Assembly: GCF_017355915.2 (NCBI RefSeq)
Contig: NZ_JAFEUV020000013.1
Coordinates: 102,220-166,219 of the forward strand
Direction: 5' to 3'
DNA: 64,000 nt
Origin: Telluribacter roseus
GTDB lineage: Bacteria > Bacteroidota > Bacteroidia > Cytophagales > Spirosomataceae
Shown here piece after piece: positions 23,860 to 33,017 of the stretch (the stretch's first letter is position 1; each line of letters opens with the position of its first letter). A model generated the notes under the pieces. The model did not search any database. It saw nothing but the letters and a program-made list of their open reading frames with translations, and was not told the DNA's origin. The position numbers were made by a program, and so were the translations under genes.

Positions 23860-24462
23860 TTAGCCTCCAACGCGACCCGATGAGCGGTTGAAAAATCCGG
23901 ATCGGCCGCCTGCCGGGCGAGAGGTCACTACCCGTGAGCGGCTGACATCAGTATAGGCGCTCTGTGATCGCTGGTAGGTGGCCGGATTGCTGTAGAAACG
24001 GCTTGGATTATTGGCCTGGCCGCGGTAGGAGTTGATGTACCCCATGTTCATCATACGTCCCAGCATGAATCCCATACCACCATACAACAATACATTCGAT
24101 AGCCCGCTATGCATTCCTGCCGACTGGTTGGTCTGAATCTCCTTGTCAATAAGGGCTTTGGCGGCCGTAGGGCTAAGCGTATCGCTATGGCCATCCTGGT
24201 AGGAGACAATAGCCGCCGCCTGGTCAAAGGGCACGGTTTCCTCATTGGTTATCTGAAACTCACCCGGTGATACCTCTTTGATATGAGAGCGAATACCCTG
24301 GCTGTACGAGGTGTCGGCCGCGTAGCTGTATTCATCTTCATTATTGTTGGTACTGCAGCCGGGCAGAGCTATTCCACCGGCCATGATTGCCAGGGCCAGG
24401 GTACTGCTAATGGTTATATCTTTGGCTCGCCGGATAAAGGAGCCGGAGCGAAAAGGTGTCAT
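23860..24462 (-). CDS. YgiB-like (UPF0441/DUF1190-type) putative lipoprotein
   Basis: 200 residues. The leader RRAKDITISSTLALAIMAGGIALPGC makes Cys36 the likely lipidated residue. A polar middle, a Gly/Met-rich hydrophobic patch (VLLYGGMGFMLGRMMNMGY) and a Ser/Arg/Gly-rich tail ending SGRVGG match the layout of E. coli YgiB (lipoprotein, 'MLGRLMG' patch, RGGFG...SMGG tail). It is followed by the YgiC-like gene on the same strand, as in enterobacteria, which supports the assignment despite low identity. Function unknown. On the minus strand a -7 element TATATTTG lies at 24494-24501. Confidence 0.7.
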   Translation of the reverse strand: MTPFRSGSFIRRAKDITISSTLALAIMAGGIALPGCSTNNNEDEYSYAADTSYSQGIRSHIKEVSPGEFQITNEETVPFDQAAAIVSYQDGHSDTLSPTAAKALIDKEIQTNQSAGMHSGLSNVLLYGGMGFMLGRMMNMGYINSYRGQANNPSRFYSNPATYQRSQSAYTDVSRSRVVTSRPAGGRSGFFNRSSGRVGG

Positions 24463-24493
24463 GATTTACAATGAATTGGTAGAAGTATAAGAA

Positions 24494-24501
24494 CAAATAT
24501 A
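24494..24501 (-). promoter_or_regulatory. Candidate -7 element of the YgiB/YgiC unit
   Basis: Reads TATATTTG on the minus strand, 32 bp upstream of the start codon. The nearest TTG upstream is 24 bp away, longer than usual. Confidence 0.4.
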
Positions 24502-24595
24502 ACTCATAGATGTTTGATGTCGATGCAACCGGGGCGAATGGTAAACTGATCCCGGCGAGCCGTATGGGCAAGGGATGAACGGTCCGGCATAAAAA

Positions 24596-24667
24596 TTCCC
24601 GTCCGGAGTACTTCCCCTATTGAGTGTTTTCTTGATCAACAGGCGGGGATGGTACTCCGGACGGGAA
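24596..24667 (-). terminator. Terminator of the double-NTF2 gene
   Basis: TTCCCGTCCGGAGTAC (24596-24611) pairs perfectly with 24652-24667; CCCC/GGGG inside the loop can extend it. On the minus strand five T follow. Confidence 0.72.
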
Positions 24668-24682
24668 AGAAACGGGTATTTT

Positions 24683-25621
24683 TTACTTCTTAGGTAAGGT
24701 AGTCATGTGTACGATTCTCCAGTTGCCTCCCAGTTTTTCCAGGTAGCGGCTTTCGAGATTGGTGTAACGCTCGCCATTGGGCTTCTGGAATGTTTGTTCA
24801 AAAGTTACCCAGGCAGCGTTGCCGTTTGGTCGTACCTCATACCTGGCGTTGCTGAATGTAATTCCCGGTTCATTAGGCTTCTGCGCCGACAACCGCATGA
24901 TCTGATCACTCATCTCCGAACCGGTTATTACGTAAGCTTTACCACTTTCGTCGGTAACGGTGTGGGTGGCGTAGGACAGGTCAGCCCAGCAGTTCTGCAT
25001 TTGTTTACCGTCGTTGCGGAGCCAGGCCGATGTTTCGTCTTCAATCACTTTCTTGATCAGGAACAATTCAGGATCATGGTTGGAAGAAAGAACCGCGTAG
25101 CCCAGTCTATCGAGTGGACTGGACCGGTCGAAGTACATATATGCGTTCTTGATTTTACCATTGATTACCTGAGCCGTTACCTGAAAAGGAACGCTCATCG
25201 TGGTGCCGCCGTTTCTTTCCTTCCAGTTGTACACACCCCGGCTCATGACCCAGTCTCCCTGGTCAGGGCCTGCTTTGGCGTTGAAGGAAACGGTTGAGCG
25301 ATTGCTGATGGTTTGTTCGATTCGGTCGTGCGCTGCATGCTCCCAGTTATCTGCCAGTTGAGCCATCGTCATGGATTCGCTGGCACCAGGTCCGTACTCG
25401 GTATAGTCAGGGCTGAGCCGTGTTTTGGCTCTCTCAAAATTTCCAGAAATCAGATCATCCAGATAACTATCAAGTAGTTGTACGTTTTTGTCGGCGTTCG
25501 GGGACAGCGCGACAAGATCATTGTGTCGGGGTGCTTTTTGGGCTGTTGTCTCTACGCAGAGCAGCAACAGCAATATGCTCAAACCCGGTACCCATGCTGA
25601 TACACTATTTGTTGGCCTCAT
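24683..25621 (-). CDS. Secreted protein with two NTF2/SnoaL-like domains
   Basis: 312 residues with a signal peptide ending near TTAQ (27). Two units of about 130 residues follow: 45-170 (LLDSYLDDLISGNFERAKTRLSPDYTEYGPG) and 185-312 (IKKVIEDETSAWLRNDGKQMQNCWADLSYATH ... GGNWRIVHM). Each starts with a helix and ends in beta-strands, the pattern of SnoaL/DUF4440-type cone folds, and the second closes with the usual WRIVHMTT. No catalytic residue is evident. It is a monocistronic gene of unknown role, possibly binding a small ligand in the periplasm. Confidence 0.6.
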   Translation of the reverse strand: MRPTNSVSAWVPGLSILLLLLCVETTAQKAPRHNDLVALSPNADKNVQLLDSYLDDLISGNFERAKTRLSPDYTEYGPGASESMTMAQLADNWEHAAHDRIEQTISNRSTVSFNAKAGPDQGDWVMSRGVYNWKERNGGTTMSVPFQVTAQVINGKIKNAYMYFDRSSPLDRLGYAVLSSNHDPELFLIKKVIEDETSAWLRNDGKQMQNCWADLSYATHTVTDESGKAYVITGSEMSDQIMRLSAQKPNEPGITFSNARYEVRPNGNAAWVTFEQTFQKPNGERYTNLESRYLEKLGGNWRIVHMTTLPKK

Positions 25622-25771
25622 ACTTGTGGAGGTTTAAAAGGTGAAATTTTAACCAACTAACCAGCCATCAAGAAAACACTGTCACTTATAGTACGAAGAT
25701 AATGAATATTTATTATTCTTAAAATACTATATCGGTTACAAAAAGTATATTAATGAGTATAAGGTCGTAAG

Positions 25772-26947
25772 CTACTTCCGCTGGTTCCAGTAGATGATGA
25801 CATTACGGGTGGACCGACCCGCTGCTACCAGATCCAGATCCCCGTCTCCATCCAGGTCAGCGGCCCGCAGGTCTTCGCAGGCCATGTCTACTTTTTCGTC
25901 CAAGGCGTACTCCTGCCATTGGGTACCGTCGCTGTTGGTACCTACGTACAGCCGCACGCCCATTTGCTTCTTATCATTCGGCTCCCGCCAGCCTACCGCG
26001 ATCTGATCGCGCCCCTGACCCAGAAAGTCAGCACAGACAATGGCGTGGGCTTGTTTCATTTTGTCGTTCAATACGGTGCGTTTATCCTTGGTGTATACTA
26101 CCAGGCTGGTACCATGCATGGGTTCGACGGTAGCGGTCATGAGTTGTCCGTTGCCTAGGGTACCCGTTCTGATCTCACCCACACCGTAGTTACTCACCAT
26201 CCAGGTACCCGACGGAGCCCAGCCTTCGGCCCCATTCAGAAATACCTGCGCGCCTTGTTTGCCTCCAATCACAAGACCCAGAAAGTTATTCTTTACTTCC
26301 AGCGGGTGGAAATTGTGGGTCATGTGCATCTTGGTATCCAGCAACTGGTACGGCCAGAGGCCCTTCCGGTTCTCAGGAACATCATAGGAGATCATCTGGA
26401 CCGGAGTACCCTCCCCGTTGGCATTACCCTCGCCGTGCAGAGGTAGTACCACCAGCTGGTAGCCTCCATCCGACTTCTGCACCCAGTGCATCCGGTGGAT
26501 GGTCACTTCGTGGTGCAGGCGTACCGGCTCCCACAGCTGAGTACGGTCGTCGGGGGGGATGAGGTAGAAGACAGCTCCGGATTGTTTCAGGTCTTTGGTC
26601 TCACCCGGATTCCACTGAGCTCCCACAGCTACCTCCACCTTGCCGTCGCCATCGATATCACGGGCAGCTATGCATACATTGTCGCGTTCGGTAAGATTTC
26701 TGGCTATTACATGACGAACCCAGGAGCTGTTCGAGCCGGCCGGATTGCGGTACCAGACTATTTCTTTCTGATCGGCCATCAGGATATCCTCTTTGCCGTC
26801 CCCGTCCACATCGCCGATAGCCAGACCGTAGCCGATGTCAATTTTGGAATCAATGACTTCCGCTTTGAACGTGGCCTTTTGGGCCATGGATGAGGAGCCC
26901 AGCAGCAGCAAAGCTATCCAGAGAGTATATTGTTTTTTCATAATCAT
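25772..26947 (-). CDS. Secreted FG-GAP/VCBS-repeat propeller protein
   Basis: 391 residues (or 389 from the second ATG at 26941) with a clear signal peptide ending SMAQ. Calcium-loop motifs DVDGDGKEDI, DIDGDGKVEV and DLDGDGDLDL appear at the start, near residue 95 and at the end, with IGGKQGAQVF and WYRNP blade motifs in between, so a beta-propeller is expected. Such proteins are common beside SusC/D and sugar-oxidation genes in Bacteroidota and are thought to bind glycans or act as uncharacterised lyases. It is the last of four minus-strand genes that begin with SusC, although a terminator precedes it. Confidence 0.75.
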   Translation of the reverse strand: MIMKKQYTLWIALLLLGSSSMAQKATFKAEVIDSKIDIGYGLAIGDVDGDGKEDILMADQKEIVWYRNPAGSNSSWVRHVIARNLTERDNVCIAARDIDGDGKVEVAVGAQWNPGETKDLKQSGAVFYLIPPDDRTQLWEPVRLHHEVTIHRMHWVQKSDGGYQLVVLPLHGEGNANGEGTPVQMISYDVPENRKGLWPYQLLDTKMHMTHNFHPLEVKNNFLGLVIGGKQGAQVFLNGAEGWAPSGTWMVSNYGVGEIRTGTLGNGQLMTATVEPMHGTSLVVYTKDKRTVLNDKMKQAHAIVCADFLGQGRDQIAVGWREPNDKKQMGVRLYVGTNSDGTQWQEYALDEKVDMACEDLRAADLDGDGDLDLVAAGRSTRNVIIYWNQRK

Positions 26948-26978
26948 ATCGGTCAGGTAGGTACTAATTTAATAAAAA

Positions 26979-26998
26979 AGGGCACCTTCCGGCGCCCT
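26979..26998 (-). terminator. Terminator of the BASS-family transporter gene
   Basis: AGGGCACC and GGCGCCCT pair around TTCC with one mismatch. On the minus strand a T-rich run follows immediately. Confidence 0.6.
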
Positions 26999-27028
26999 CT
27001 ACTCATTATGTCAGCCTGTGGGCAGGCG

Positions 27029-27988
27029 TCAGGTCATTTGTCTGGCCTTTTCTTCGGTGCGTACTACTTCCACTACTTCTTTTTTGCTCCACCAGCTGGC
27101 CAGTATGGATCCGGTGATGTTCATGATCGGGCCAAATAAGGCCGGAGCCAGGCCTACCGTGGCTACTTTACCCATTTGTAAGGCTATACCAGATGCCAGT
27201 CCGCCATTCTGCAGACCTACTTCCAGTGAGATAGTACGGCAATCCTGCTCGGGTAAGCCCAGGAGGCGAGCCGAGGTATAGCCCAGGGCATAGCCCAGTA
27301 TATTGTGGATAAGGGTACAGGCGATCAGGGCTACACCTATGGTAAGGAGGCTCTCACGTCCGGCGGCAGTAATGATGCTGATGATCAGGGCAATTCCCAC
27401 CATAGAAACCAGCGGCATGTAGCGGTTGAGCCATACAGACTGCTTACGGAAGATGTAGTTGACGAGCAGGCCCAGCCCGATGGGCAGGATGATCATCTTG
27501 ATAATGTCCACCATCATCTTCATGAAGTTAACCTCCACAAAGGTGCCTGCCAGTAGTTTCATGAGCAGGGGAGTCAGTATAGGGGCCATCAGCGTAGCTA
27601 CGGCCGTGATGGTGAGCGACAGGGCTACGTTGGCCTTGGCGATATAGGACATAACGTTGGAAGCCAGCCCACTGGGAGAAGTACCGATCAGGATCACTCC
27701 CGCGGCTACCTCGGGCGGAAAGTCAAAGCTATTGGCCAGGGTAAAGCCTACCAGGGGCATGATGGTAAACTGACACAACAGCCCAATGACCACGCTTTTG
27801 GGAGATTTGACTACTCCCTCAAAGTCTTTGAGGCCCATGGTGGTACCCATTCCGAACATAATGATTTGTAGTAGGGGGACGATGAGGGTCTTCAGCTCAA
27901 AATCTCCCCAGCGGGTAAAGGGCTCCGGAAAGAGCATGGCCAGCGTAGCCGCCACGATAATGGATAGGGTATAGAGGTAAGAGCGCAC
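27029..27988 (-). CDS. Bile acid:sodium symporter (BASS) family transporter
   Basis: 319 residues with about nine or ten transmembrane helices. MFGMGTTMGLKDF, LIGTSPSGLASNVMSYIAKANVALSLTITAV and SLEVGLQNGGLASGIALQMG are the conserved crossover-helix motifs of the SBF/BASS fold (ASBT, PanS, BASS). It should be a sodium-coupled importer of an organic anion, such as a keto acid or sugar-acid-derived carboxylate. It lies directly after SusD on the same strand, so it is a candidate inner-membrane step for whatever SusC/D and the periplasmic enzymes deliver. Confidence 0.87.
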   Translation of the reverse strand: MRSYLYTLSIIVAATLAMLFPEPFTRWGDFELKTLIVPLLQIIMFGMGTTMGLKDFEGVVKSPKSVVIGLLCQFTIMPLVGFTLANSFDFPPEVAAGVILIGTSPSGLASNVMSYIAKANVALSLTITAVATLMAPILTPLLMKLLAGTFVEVNFMKMMVDIIKMIILPIGLGLLVNYIFRKQSVWLNRYMPLVSMVGIALIISIITAAGRESLLTIGVALIACTLIHNILGYALGYTSARLLGLPEQDCRTISLEVGLQNGGLASGIALQMGKVATVGLAPALFGPIMNITGSILASWWSKKEVVEVVRTEEKARQMT

Positions 27989-28026
27989 GGGTTGACGTTG
28001 TTTAGAAGTAGTGGCAGAGAATTTTG

Positions 28027-28061
28027 TAGAACGTCCTGCCCGTAGCGGGCAGGACGTTCTA
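28027..28061 (-). terminator. Hairpin after the SusD-like gene
   Basis: TAGAACGTCCTGCCCG (28027-28042) and its exact complement (28046-28061) around TAG. There is no T-run, so termination is likely but may be partial. Confidence 0.58.
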
Positions 28062-28089
28062 TGTACTACAATCAGGATTAGACTAAAAT

Positions 28090-29610
28090 CTACTTATCCC
28101 ACCATACCCGCGTATCCAGATCATCCGCGCCCATTCGGGCGGCGGCTTCTTTTACATTAGCGTTATTGACGGAGATCTCTGAGTTAGGATAGGTCAGGCG
28201 GCGGATAAAGTCACCTTTAATACCTTTGCCGGGGAAGGGGTTCGGGGTGAGAATGGGAAAGCCGCTCCGCCGGAAGTTCGCAAAGGCCTCGGGACCATTC
28301 ATGAATGATGAGATCCAGTACTGAGTATTAATCTGCTCGAGGGCTTTGCTGGCATCAAAAGGATTGGCTGCCAGGTAGGCATCAATGGCCGCCGCCGGTA
28401 CGGCGCTATTGGGATCGTAGTCAGCCATTTGCTGCATGTGGGCACGTACACCGTTGGTATAGTAGCTTTCGGGTGTACCTTGTATCCAGCCGCGCTGGGC
28501 GGCTTCGGCCAGTAGCAGCTGGGTCTGGGAGTACGTAACCAGGAACATCGGACTCTGGAGCTTGGCCATACGGTTGCGGTCCAGCTGGCTGTAGTCGTAG
28601 AAGCTTTTCAGTCCGCTGGCCTGTACCTGCGATTTGATGGAAATATTGTCATAGCCAAAGGGCATTCCTATCTGAACAGCCGGGTCAGTATTGGCGCGGG
28701 AAACTACCTGTTCGGAGCCTGACTCGGCCCCGACGTAGCGTACGGCAATGGAGCGCAGCCGGGGGTCATTGGTACTCTTCAGGTAGTTGACAAAGGGGGC
28801 CGCCAGGTAGAAGTTATTGGCCTCGGTAGCATTAAGCGTGTTGCCCAATCCGTTGATGTAGTTGGCGTTATGGCGTACCAGAGCGTTATCCGCGTTGGAC
28901 TGCATTACCTCACCCTGTACCGCTTTCTGAACCGCCTGTTGGGCTAGGTCGGGCTTTACCTTTATCAGGCGCATGCCTGCCCGCAGCAGGAGTGAGTTGC
29001 CCAGGCGTTTCCATTTGGTAATATCACCGGAGTATAGGATGTCGGTATTCTCCCGGGCTTTAGTTGCATCCAGAGCGGCGGTAGCCTCGGTAAGTTCCTT
29101 GATGATGTCCATGTAGATAGCCTCCTGCGTATCGTACTTGGGTAGTACGGTCTGATTTATGAAGCCTTTACCCGCCTCAAAGTAGGGGACATCACCATAG
29201 GTATCAGTCAGTACCATAAACGCGTAGGCCTGAAAAATACGGGCCATGTTCAGCAGGTTGCTGCGGTTCGGATTTGCGGAGGTAGCGTTAATTACATCGG
29301 CCGTATTCCGTATGATGGAGCGATAGTACCGCTGCCAGATTTCCTGGGTAACGCCCCGGTTGTCCTGGTTGAAGTTAGCACCGGCTATGATTCCCGAATT
29401 AGGGGTAACCATCTGCTGCACAATCCCCATTTCATACATCATAGTACCACTCGGGAAGGAAGCATTAATAACGGCGTTGTTCAGCAGGAACGCCGGGTTA
29501 AGCGTCGTAACGGCGGTCCTGTTTGTATTCATTTCGTCAAACCCCTGGTCGCAGGAGGATGCAGCCATCATCAGCATAGCCAGCAGGGGATATATCAGTT
29601 TCTTTTTCAT
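28090..29610 (-). CDS. SusD/RagB-family nutrient-binding lipoprotein
   Basis: 506 residues from ATG 29610 (MKKKLIYPLL); nine extra codons upstream would overlap susC. The leader ends MMAASSC, giving Cys20 as lipidated residue. FDEMNTNRTAV, the helix-rich N-terminal half with LNMARIFQAYAFMVLTDTYGDVPYFEA and the late QLLLAEAAQRGW place it in the SusD-like family 2 (PF12771 type). It caps the SusC barrel at the cell surface and binds the imported glycan or sugar. It starts 13 bp after the susC stop. Confidence 0.9.
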   Translation of the reverse strand: MKKKLIYPLLAMLMMAASSCDQGFDEMNTNRTAVTTLNPAFLLNNAVINASFPSGTMMYEMGIVQQMVTPNSGIIAGANFNQDNRGVTQEIWQRYYRSIIRNTADVINATSANPNRSNLLNMARIFQAYAFMVLTDTYGDVPYFEAGKGFINQTVLPKYDTQEAIYMDIIKELTEATAALDATKARENTDILYSGDITKWKRLGNSLLLRAGMRLIKVKPDLAQQAVQKAVQGEVMQSNADNALVRHNANYINGLGNTLNATEANNFYLAAPFVNYLKSTNDPRLRSIAVRYVGAESGSEQVVSRANTDPAVQIGMPFGYDNISIKSQVQASGLKSFYDYSQLDRNRMAKLQSPMFLVTYSQTQLLLAEAAQRGWIQGTPESYYTNGVRAHMQQMADYDPNSAVPAAAIDAYLAANPFDASKALEQINTQYWISSFMNGPEAFANFRRSGFPILTPNPFPGKGIKGDFIRRLTYPNSEISVNNANVKEAAARMGADDLDTRVWWDK

Positions 29611-29623
29611 GATAGTGGCAGAG

Positions 29624-32600
29624 TTAGAATTTGACATTGAGGTTGAATCCCATGCTTCGGGTAGTAGGCAGACCAGTAGCTTCCAGTCCTACGACATTAT
29701 CAGAGCCAAAGCCAAACGACTCGGGGTCTATGTTGGGTACCCATTTTTTGAGGATGAAGACATTGTTGGCTACAAAGCTCAGGCGCAGGTTTTTCAGTGG
29801 AGACGCCGCAGGAAGGAAGCGGGAGAAGTCGTAGCCGGCTGTAATCTGGCGAAGCTTCCAGAAACCCGCATTGTACACGACCGGCTCGATCAGGGCCTGC
29901 GTACGTACTACTTCCCAGTAGGTCTGTACCGGTGCCCGTACCGTATTGGGTTCCCCTTTTTCGTTTACGCCATCCCCCAGCATCCCCCCCTCACGACCTT
30001 CCAGCGTCATTTTGTGCAGACCGTGGCGCACGGCGTTGAAGTTGGTACCTGATATCATCTTATGTCCCAGTTTGTAATCTACCAGGAACGACAGGTGTAC
30101 TCCCCGATAGTTGAAGGCGTTGGTAATACCTCCAAACCAGATCGGAATGGCCGAGCCAAAGGATACCAGATCCGTAGTACGTAAGGGCAAGCCATTGCCA
30201 CCGAATATCTGACGGCCCTGATCGTCGCGGCGGTAGCCAAAGCCATACAGCAGAGCCATAGGCTGCCCTACTACCTGCCTTAGCTCCCCGTTAAATACGT
30301 GACGACCAACGGTAATACGCTCGCCGGGCGTGTCGGTAAGCAGGCTAAGTACCATGGTGCGGTTGTAGGAGCTGTTCAGCGTTATGTTCCACTGGAAGTT
30401 GTTGGTCCGGACGGGTTCCAGATTCAGGAGTAGCTCAAGGCCGCGGTTGCGGCTGCGTCCGCTGTTGATGAGCGTATTGGTGTAGCCGGATGCATCCGAA
30501 ATCTCGGCCGAAACGATCTGATCCGAAGTTATTTTCTCATAAACAGCAAAGTCAATACCTATCCGGTTATCAAAAAGCTTCAGCTCTAGCCCTACTTCTT
30601 TTTCCGAAGTACGCATCGGCTTCAGGTTAGCGTTGGGTACCGTGTTGCCATTTATAAACCCTACCGGTTGTAAGGCACCCAAGACATTGGGGAACAGGTT
30701 GGCATTGATTCCGTAGAAGAGCGCGTTGGAATAGGGCGATACATCGGTATCACTACCTACCTCAGCATAGGCGGCGCGTAACTTACCAAAGCTTAGCCAG
30801 GTAGGCATCTGGTCGAAGGCCTGCGAGAACACAAAGCTACCCGAAAAGGACGGGTACAGAATGCTGCGATTGGCCGGTGCCAGGGTGGAGAACCAGTCAT
30901 TACGGGCGGTAACGTTGAGGTACAGATAATCGCGGAAGGAAAGCTCCGCTGATCCGTAAATAGAGTTAACGGCCCGCTCCGACAACCCGTAGAGAGGGTC
31001 CTTTACCCGGCCGTTCATGACGGTATAGAGGCCCCGCACTATGAAGTCGGTTACCTGCACGCTGTTCAGGTCAGAGCGGCGGTACATCCTGTTACCACCG
31101 GCGGTAACATCCAGCCCGAAGTCCCCAAAGCGCTGATTGGCCCCGATCAATATATCCGCGTTGGTCTCACGGAAGCGACGGGTCTCCTGCGTGTACATAC
31201 CATTCACAAAGCCTTCGGGAGCGGGAGGCCGGGACGCGTGGCCGGTAGGGTAGTTGTTGTAGTCTTGGTCGCGTGACCAGTAGTCCTGCCCGATGCGGCC
31301 CTGCGCGTACAGCCAGGGCAGGAAGTTGTACCGCACGGCTACATTACCAAAGATACGGTCCCGACGGATGTTCTGGAACTGCTCCGCCAATGTGAAGTAA
31401 GGGTTGGTACGGTTGCGGAAGCGGGAGTACACAAACTCATCACCGTTGGCGTCGTACTTCTTTTCGTCAAGCAGGTCCAGCGGCATGGAGTTGGCCAGGT
31501 TGTAGATACTGGTCGGAATGGAGTTGTCCTGCTCGGCTATGACGGGTGGGTTTTTGTTGTACTCGTTGGAGTAGTTGATATTACCCGTGGTGCTCAGTTT
31601 CTTTGACAGGTCGTAGCTGAAGCCCAGGTTGATGGTCTTGCGGTTAAAGGTATTATTGGGTACGATACCCCGGTTGTCCATGTTGGCCAGGGAGAGGTTA
31701 AAGCCTCCCTTATCACTCAGTGATGATAGCGATACCGTATTGTTGAAGTTGGTACCGTTGCGGAAGAAGCTCCGGATGCGATTGTAGACGGGCTCGTAAG
31801 GCACCGTTACCCCGTCAAAGAGTACCTGCGTCATGCCCGGCTGAAACCGCTCTCCAAACGACCACTGTCCCGAGGTAGGGTTGGCGGCAGTAGGCCGTAC
31901 GCCACCTTCACCCTGGCCGTACTCGTACTGGTAGTCGGTAAAGTCAAGGGGAGTATCTACCGTAAAGTTGGTATTGTACGATACACCAATTCCTCGGCTA
32001 TCACCGCGTGTTTTGGTGGTGATCATGATGACTCCATCCTTAGCCCGTGATCCGTAAAGAGCGGCGGCAGTAGCCCCTTTCAGTACGGTCATGCTTTCAA
32101 TATCATCGGGATTAATGCTCGAAAGACCATCTCCACCATCGGAGGTATTACCACCTCCGCGTACACCTATGGAATTATCGGCACCGGCATTGTTGGGGTT
32201 AGTACCGAAGTTGGTATTATCAATAGGGATACCATTAACTACGATAAGTGGGGAGTTCTGGCCCGAGAAAGACGATTGCCCCCGGATCCGGATCTTGGAT
32301 GAGCCACCCGGACCGGTACCCAGGCCGGTGATGTTCACCCCCGCAATTTTTCCCTGTAACGTATTGATAAAGTTAGGTGTACGGTTGACCGTAATCTGTT
32401 CGGAATTTACGGTAGAGGTAGCGTAGCCCAATTTTTTGGCTTCCTTGCGGATACCCAGTGCGGTCACGACTACTTCATCCAGAGCCGTGGCGTTTTCTGA
32501 CATGGAGATATTGATCGTAGAGCGATTACTCACGGCTATCTCCTGAGTGGTATAGCCGATAAAGCTAAAAACCAGCGTAGAACCGGCTGGGGCATTGATT

Positions 32601-32794
32601 TCATAGCTTCCTTCAGAGTTGGAGGTGGTACCTACGTTACTACCTTTGACCAGAATAGAAACTCCAGGTAGAGGCTGACCATCTTTCTCATTCGTAACCC
32701 TTCCGGATACTCTTGTTTGGGCCAACAGTACAGTCGAACTTACTAAGACTGTAAGCATGGCAACTAAACATAATCGTAAAGTTCCCTTTTTCAT
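29624..32794 (-). CDS. SusC/RagA-family TonB-linked outer-membrane protein
   Basis: 1056 residues. A signal peptide ends LLAQ. A carboxypeptidase-like domain follows (RVSGRVTNEKDGQPLPGVSILVKG, about 28-105), then the linker DEVVVTALGIRKE, the plug with MTVLKGATAAALYGSRAKDGVIMITTK, and a barrel ending in GFNLNVKF. This is the standard SusC layout; it imports an oligosaccharide or related ligand with the SusD protein encoded next. No sigma/anti-sigma or two-component hybrid gene is adjacent, so its regulation is not evident. The 5' intergenic region is very AT-rich. Confidence 0.93.
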   Translation of the reverse strand: MKKGTLRLCLVAMLTVLVSSTVLLAQTRVSGRVTNEKDGQPLPGVSILVKGSNVGTTSNSEGSYEINAPAGSTLVFSFIGYTTQEIAVSNRSTINISMSENATALDEVVVTALGIRKEAKKLGYATSTVNSEQITVNRTPNFINTLQGKIAGVNITGLGTGPGGSSKIRIRGQSSFSGQNSPLIVVNGIPIDNTNFGTNPNNAGADNSIGVRGGGNTSDGGDGLSSINPDDIESMTVLKGATAAALYGSRAKDGVIMITTKTRGDSRGIGVSYNTNFTVDTPLDFTDYQYEYGQGEGGVRPTAANPTSGQWSFGERFQPGMTQVLFDGVTVPYEPVYNRIRSFFRNGTNFNNTVSLSSLSDKGGFNLSLANMDNRGIVPNNTFNRKTINLGFSYDLSKKLSTTGNINYSNEYNKNPPVIAEQDNSIPTSIYNLANSMPLDLLDEKKYDANGDEFVYSRFRNRTNPYFTLAEQFQNIRRDRIFGNVAVRYNFLPWLYAQGRIGQDYWSRDQDYNNYPTGHASRPPAPEGFVNGMYTQETRRFRETNADILIGANQRFGDFGLDVTAGGNRMYRRSDLNSVQVTDFIVRGLYTVMNGRVKDPLYGLSERAVNSIYGSAELSFRDYLYLNVTARNDWFSTLAPANRSILYPSFSGSFVFSQAFDQMPTWLSFGKLRAAYAEVGSDTDVSPYSNALFYGINANLFPNVLGALQPVGFINGNTVPNANLKPMRTSEKEVGLELKLFDNRIGIDFAVYEKITSDQIVSAEISDASGYTNTLINSGRSRNRGLELLLNLEPVRTNNFQWNITLNSSYNRTMVLSLLTDTPGERITVGRHVFNGELRQVVGQPMALLYGFGYRRDDQGRQIFGGNGLPLRTTDLVSFGSAIPIWFGGITNAFNYRGVHLSFLVDYKLGHKMISGTNFNAVRHGLHKMTLEGREGGMLGDGVNEKGEPNTVRAPVQTYWEVVRTQALIEPVVYNAGFWKLRQITAGYDFSRFLPAASPLKNLRLSFVANNVFILKKWVPNIDPESFGFGSDNVVGLEATGLPTTRSMGFNLNVKF

Positions 32795-33017
32795 GCTGTA
32801 TGGATTTAAGTTTCAGCTGCAATAAGCGAAATCTTTAAAATATCTAATTAAAAAGCTATAAAATTTTATTTGAACTGACGTTCTGTGTATCAATGAGATA
32901 CGTACCCGTTTTTAAGCGTTTTTAATAATTTGGCTTCTTATAGTATAAATTTTAATTTAAATAGTACCATAGAGTAGTAATGGGTGTGCAGGAGCTTATT
33001 CACAAAAATTAAGCACT

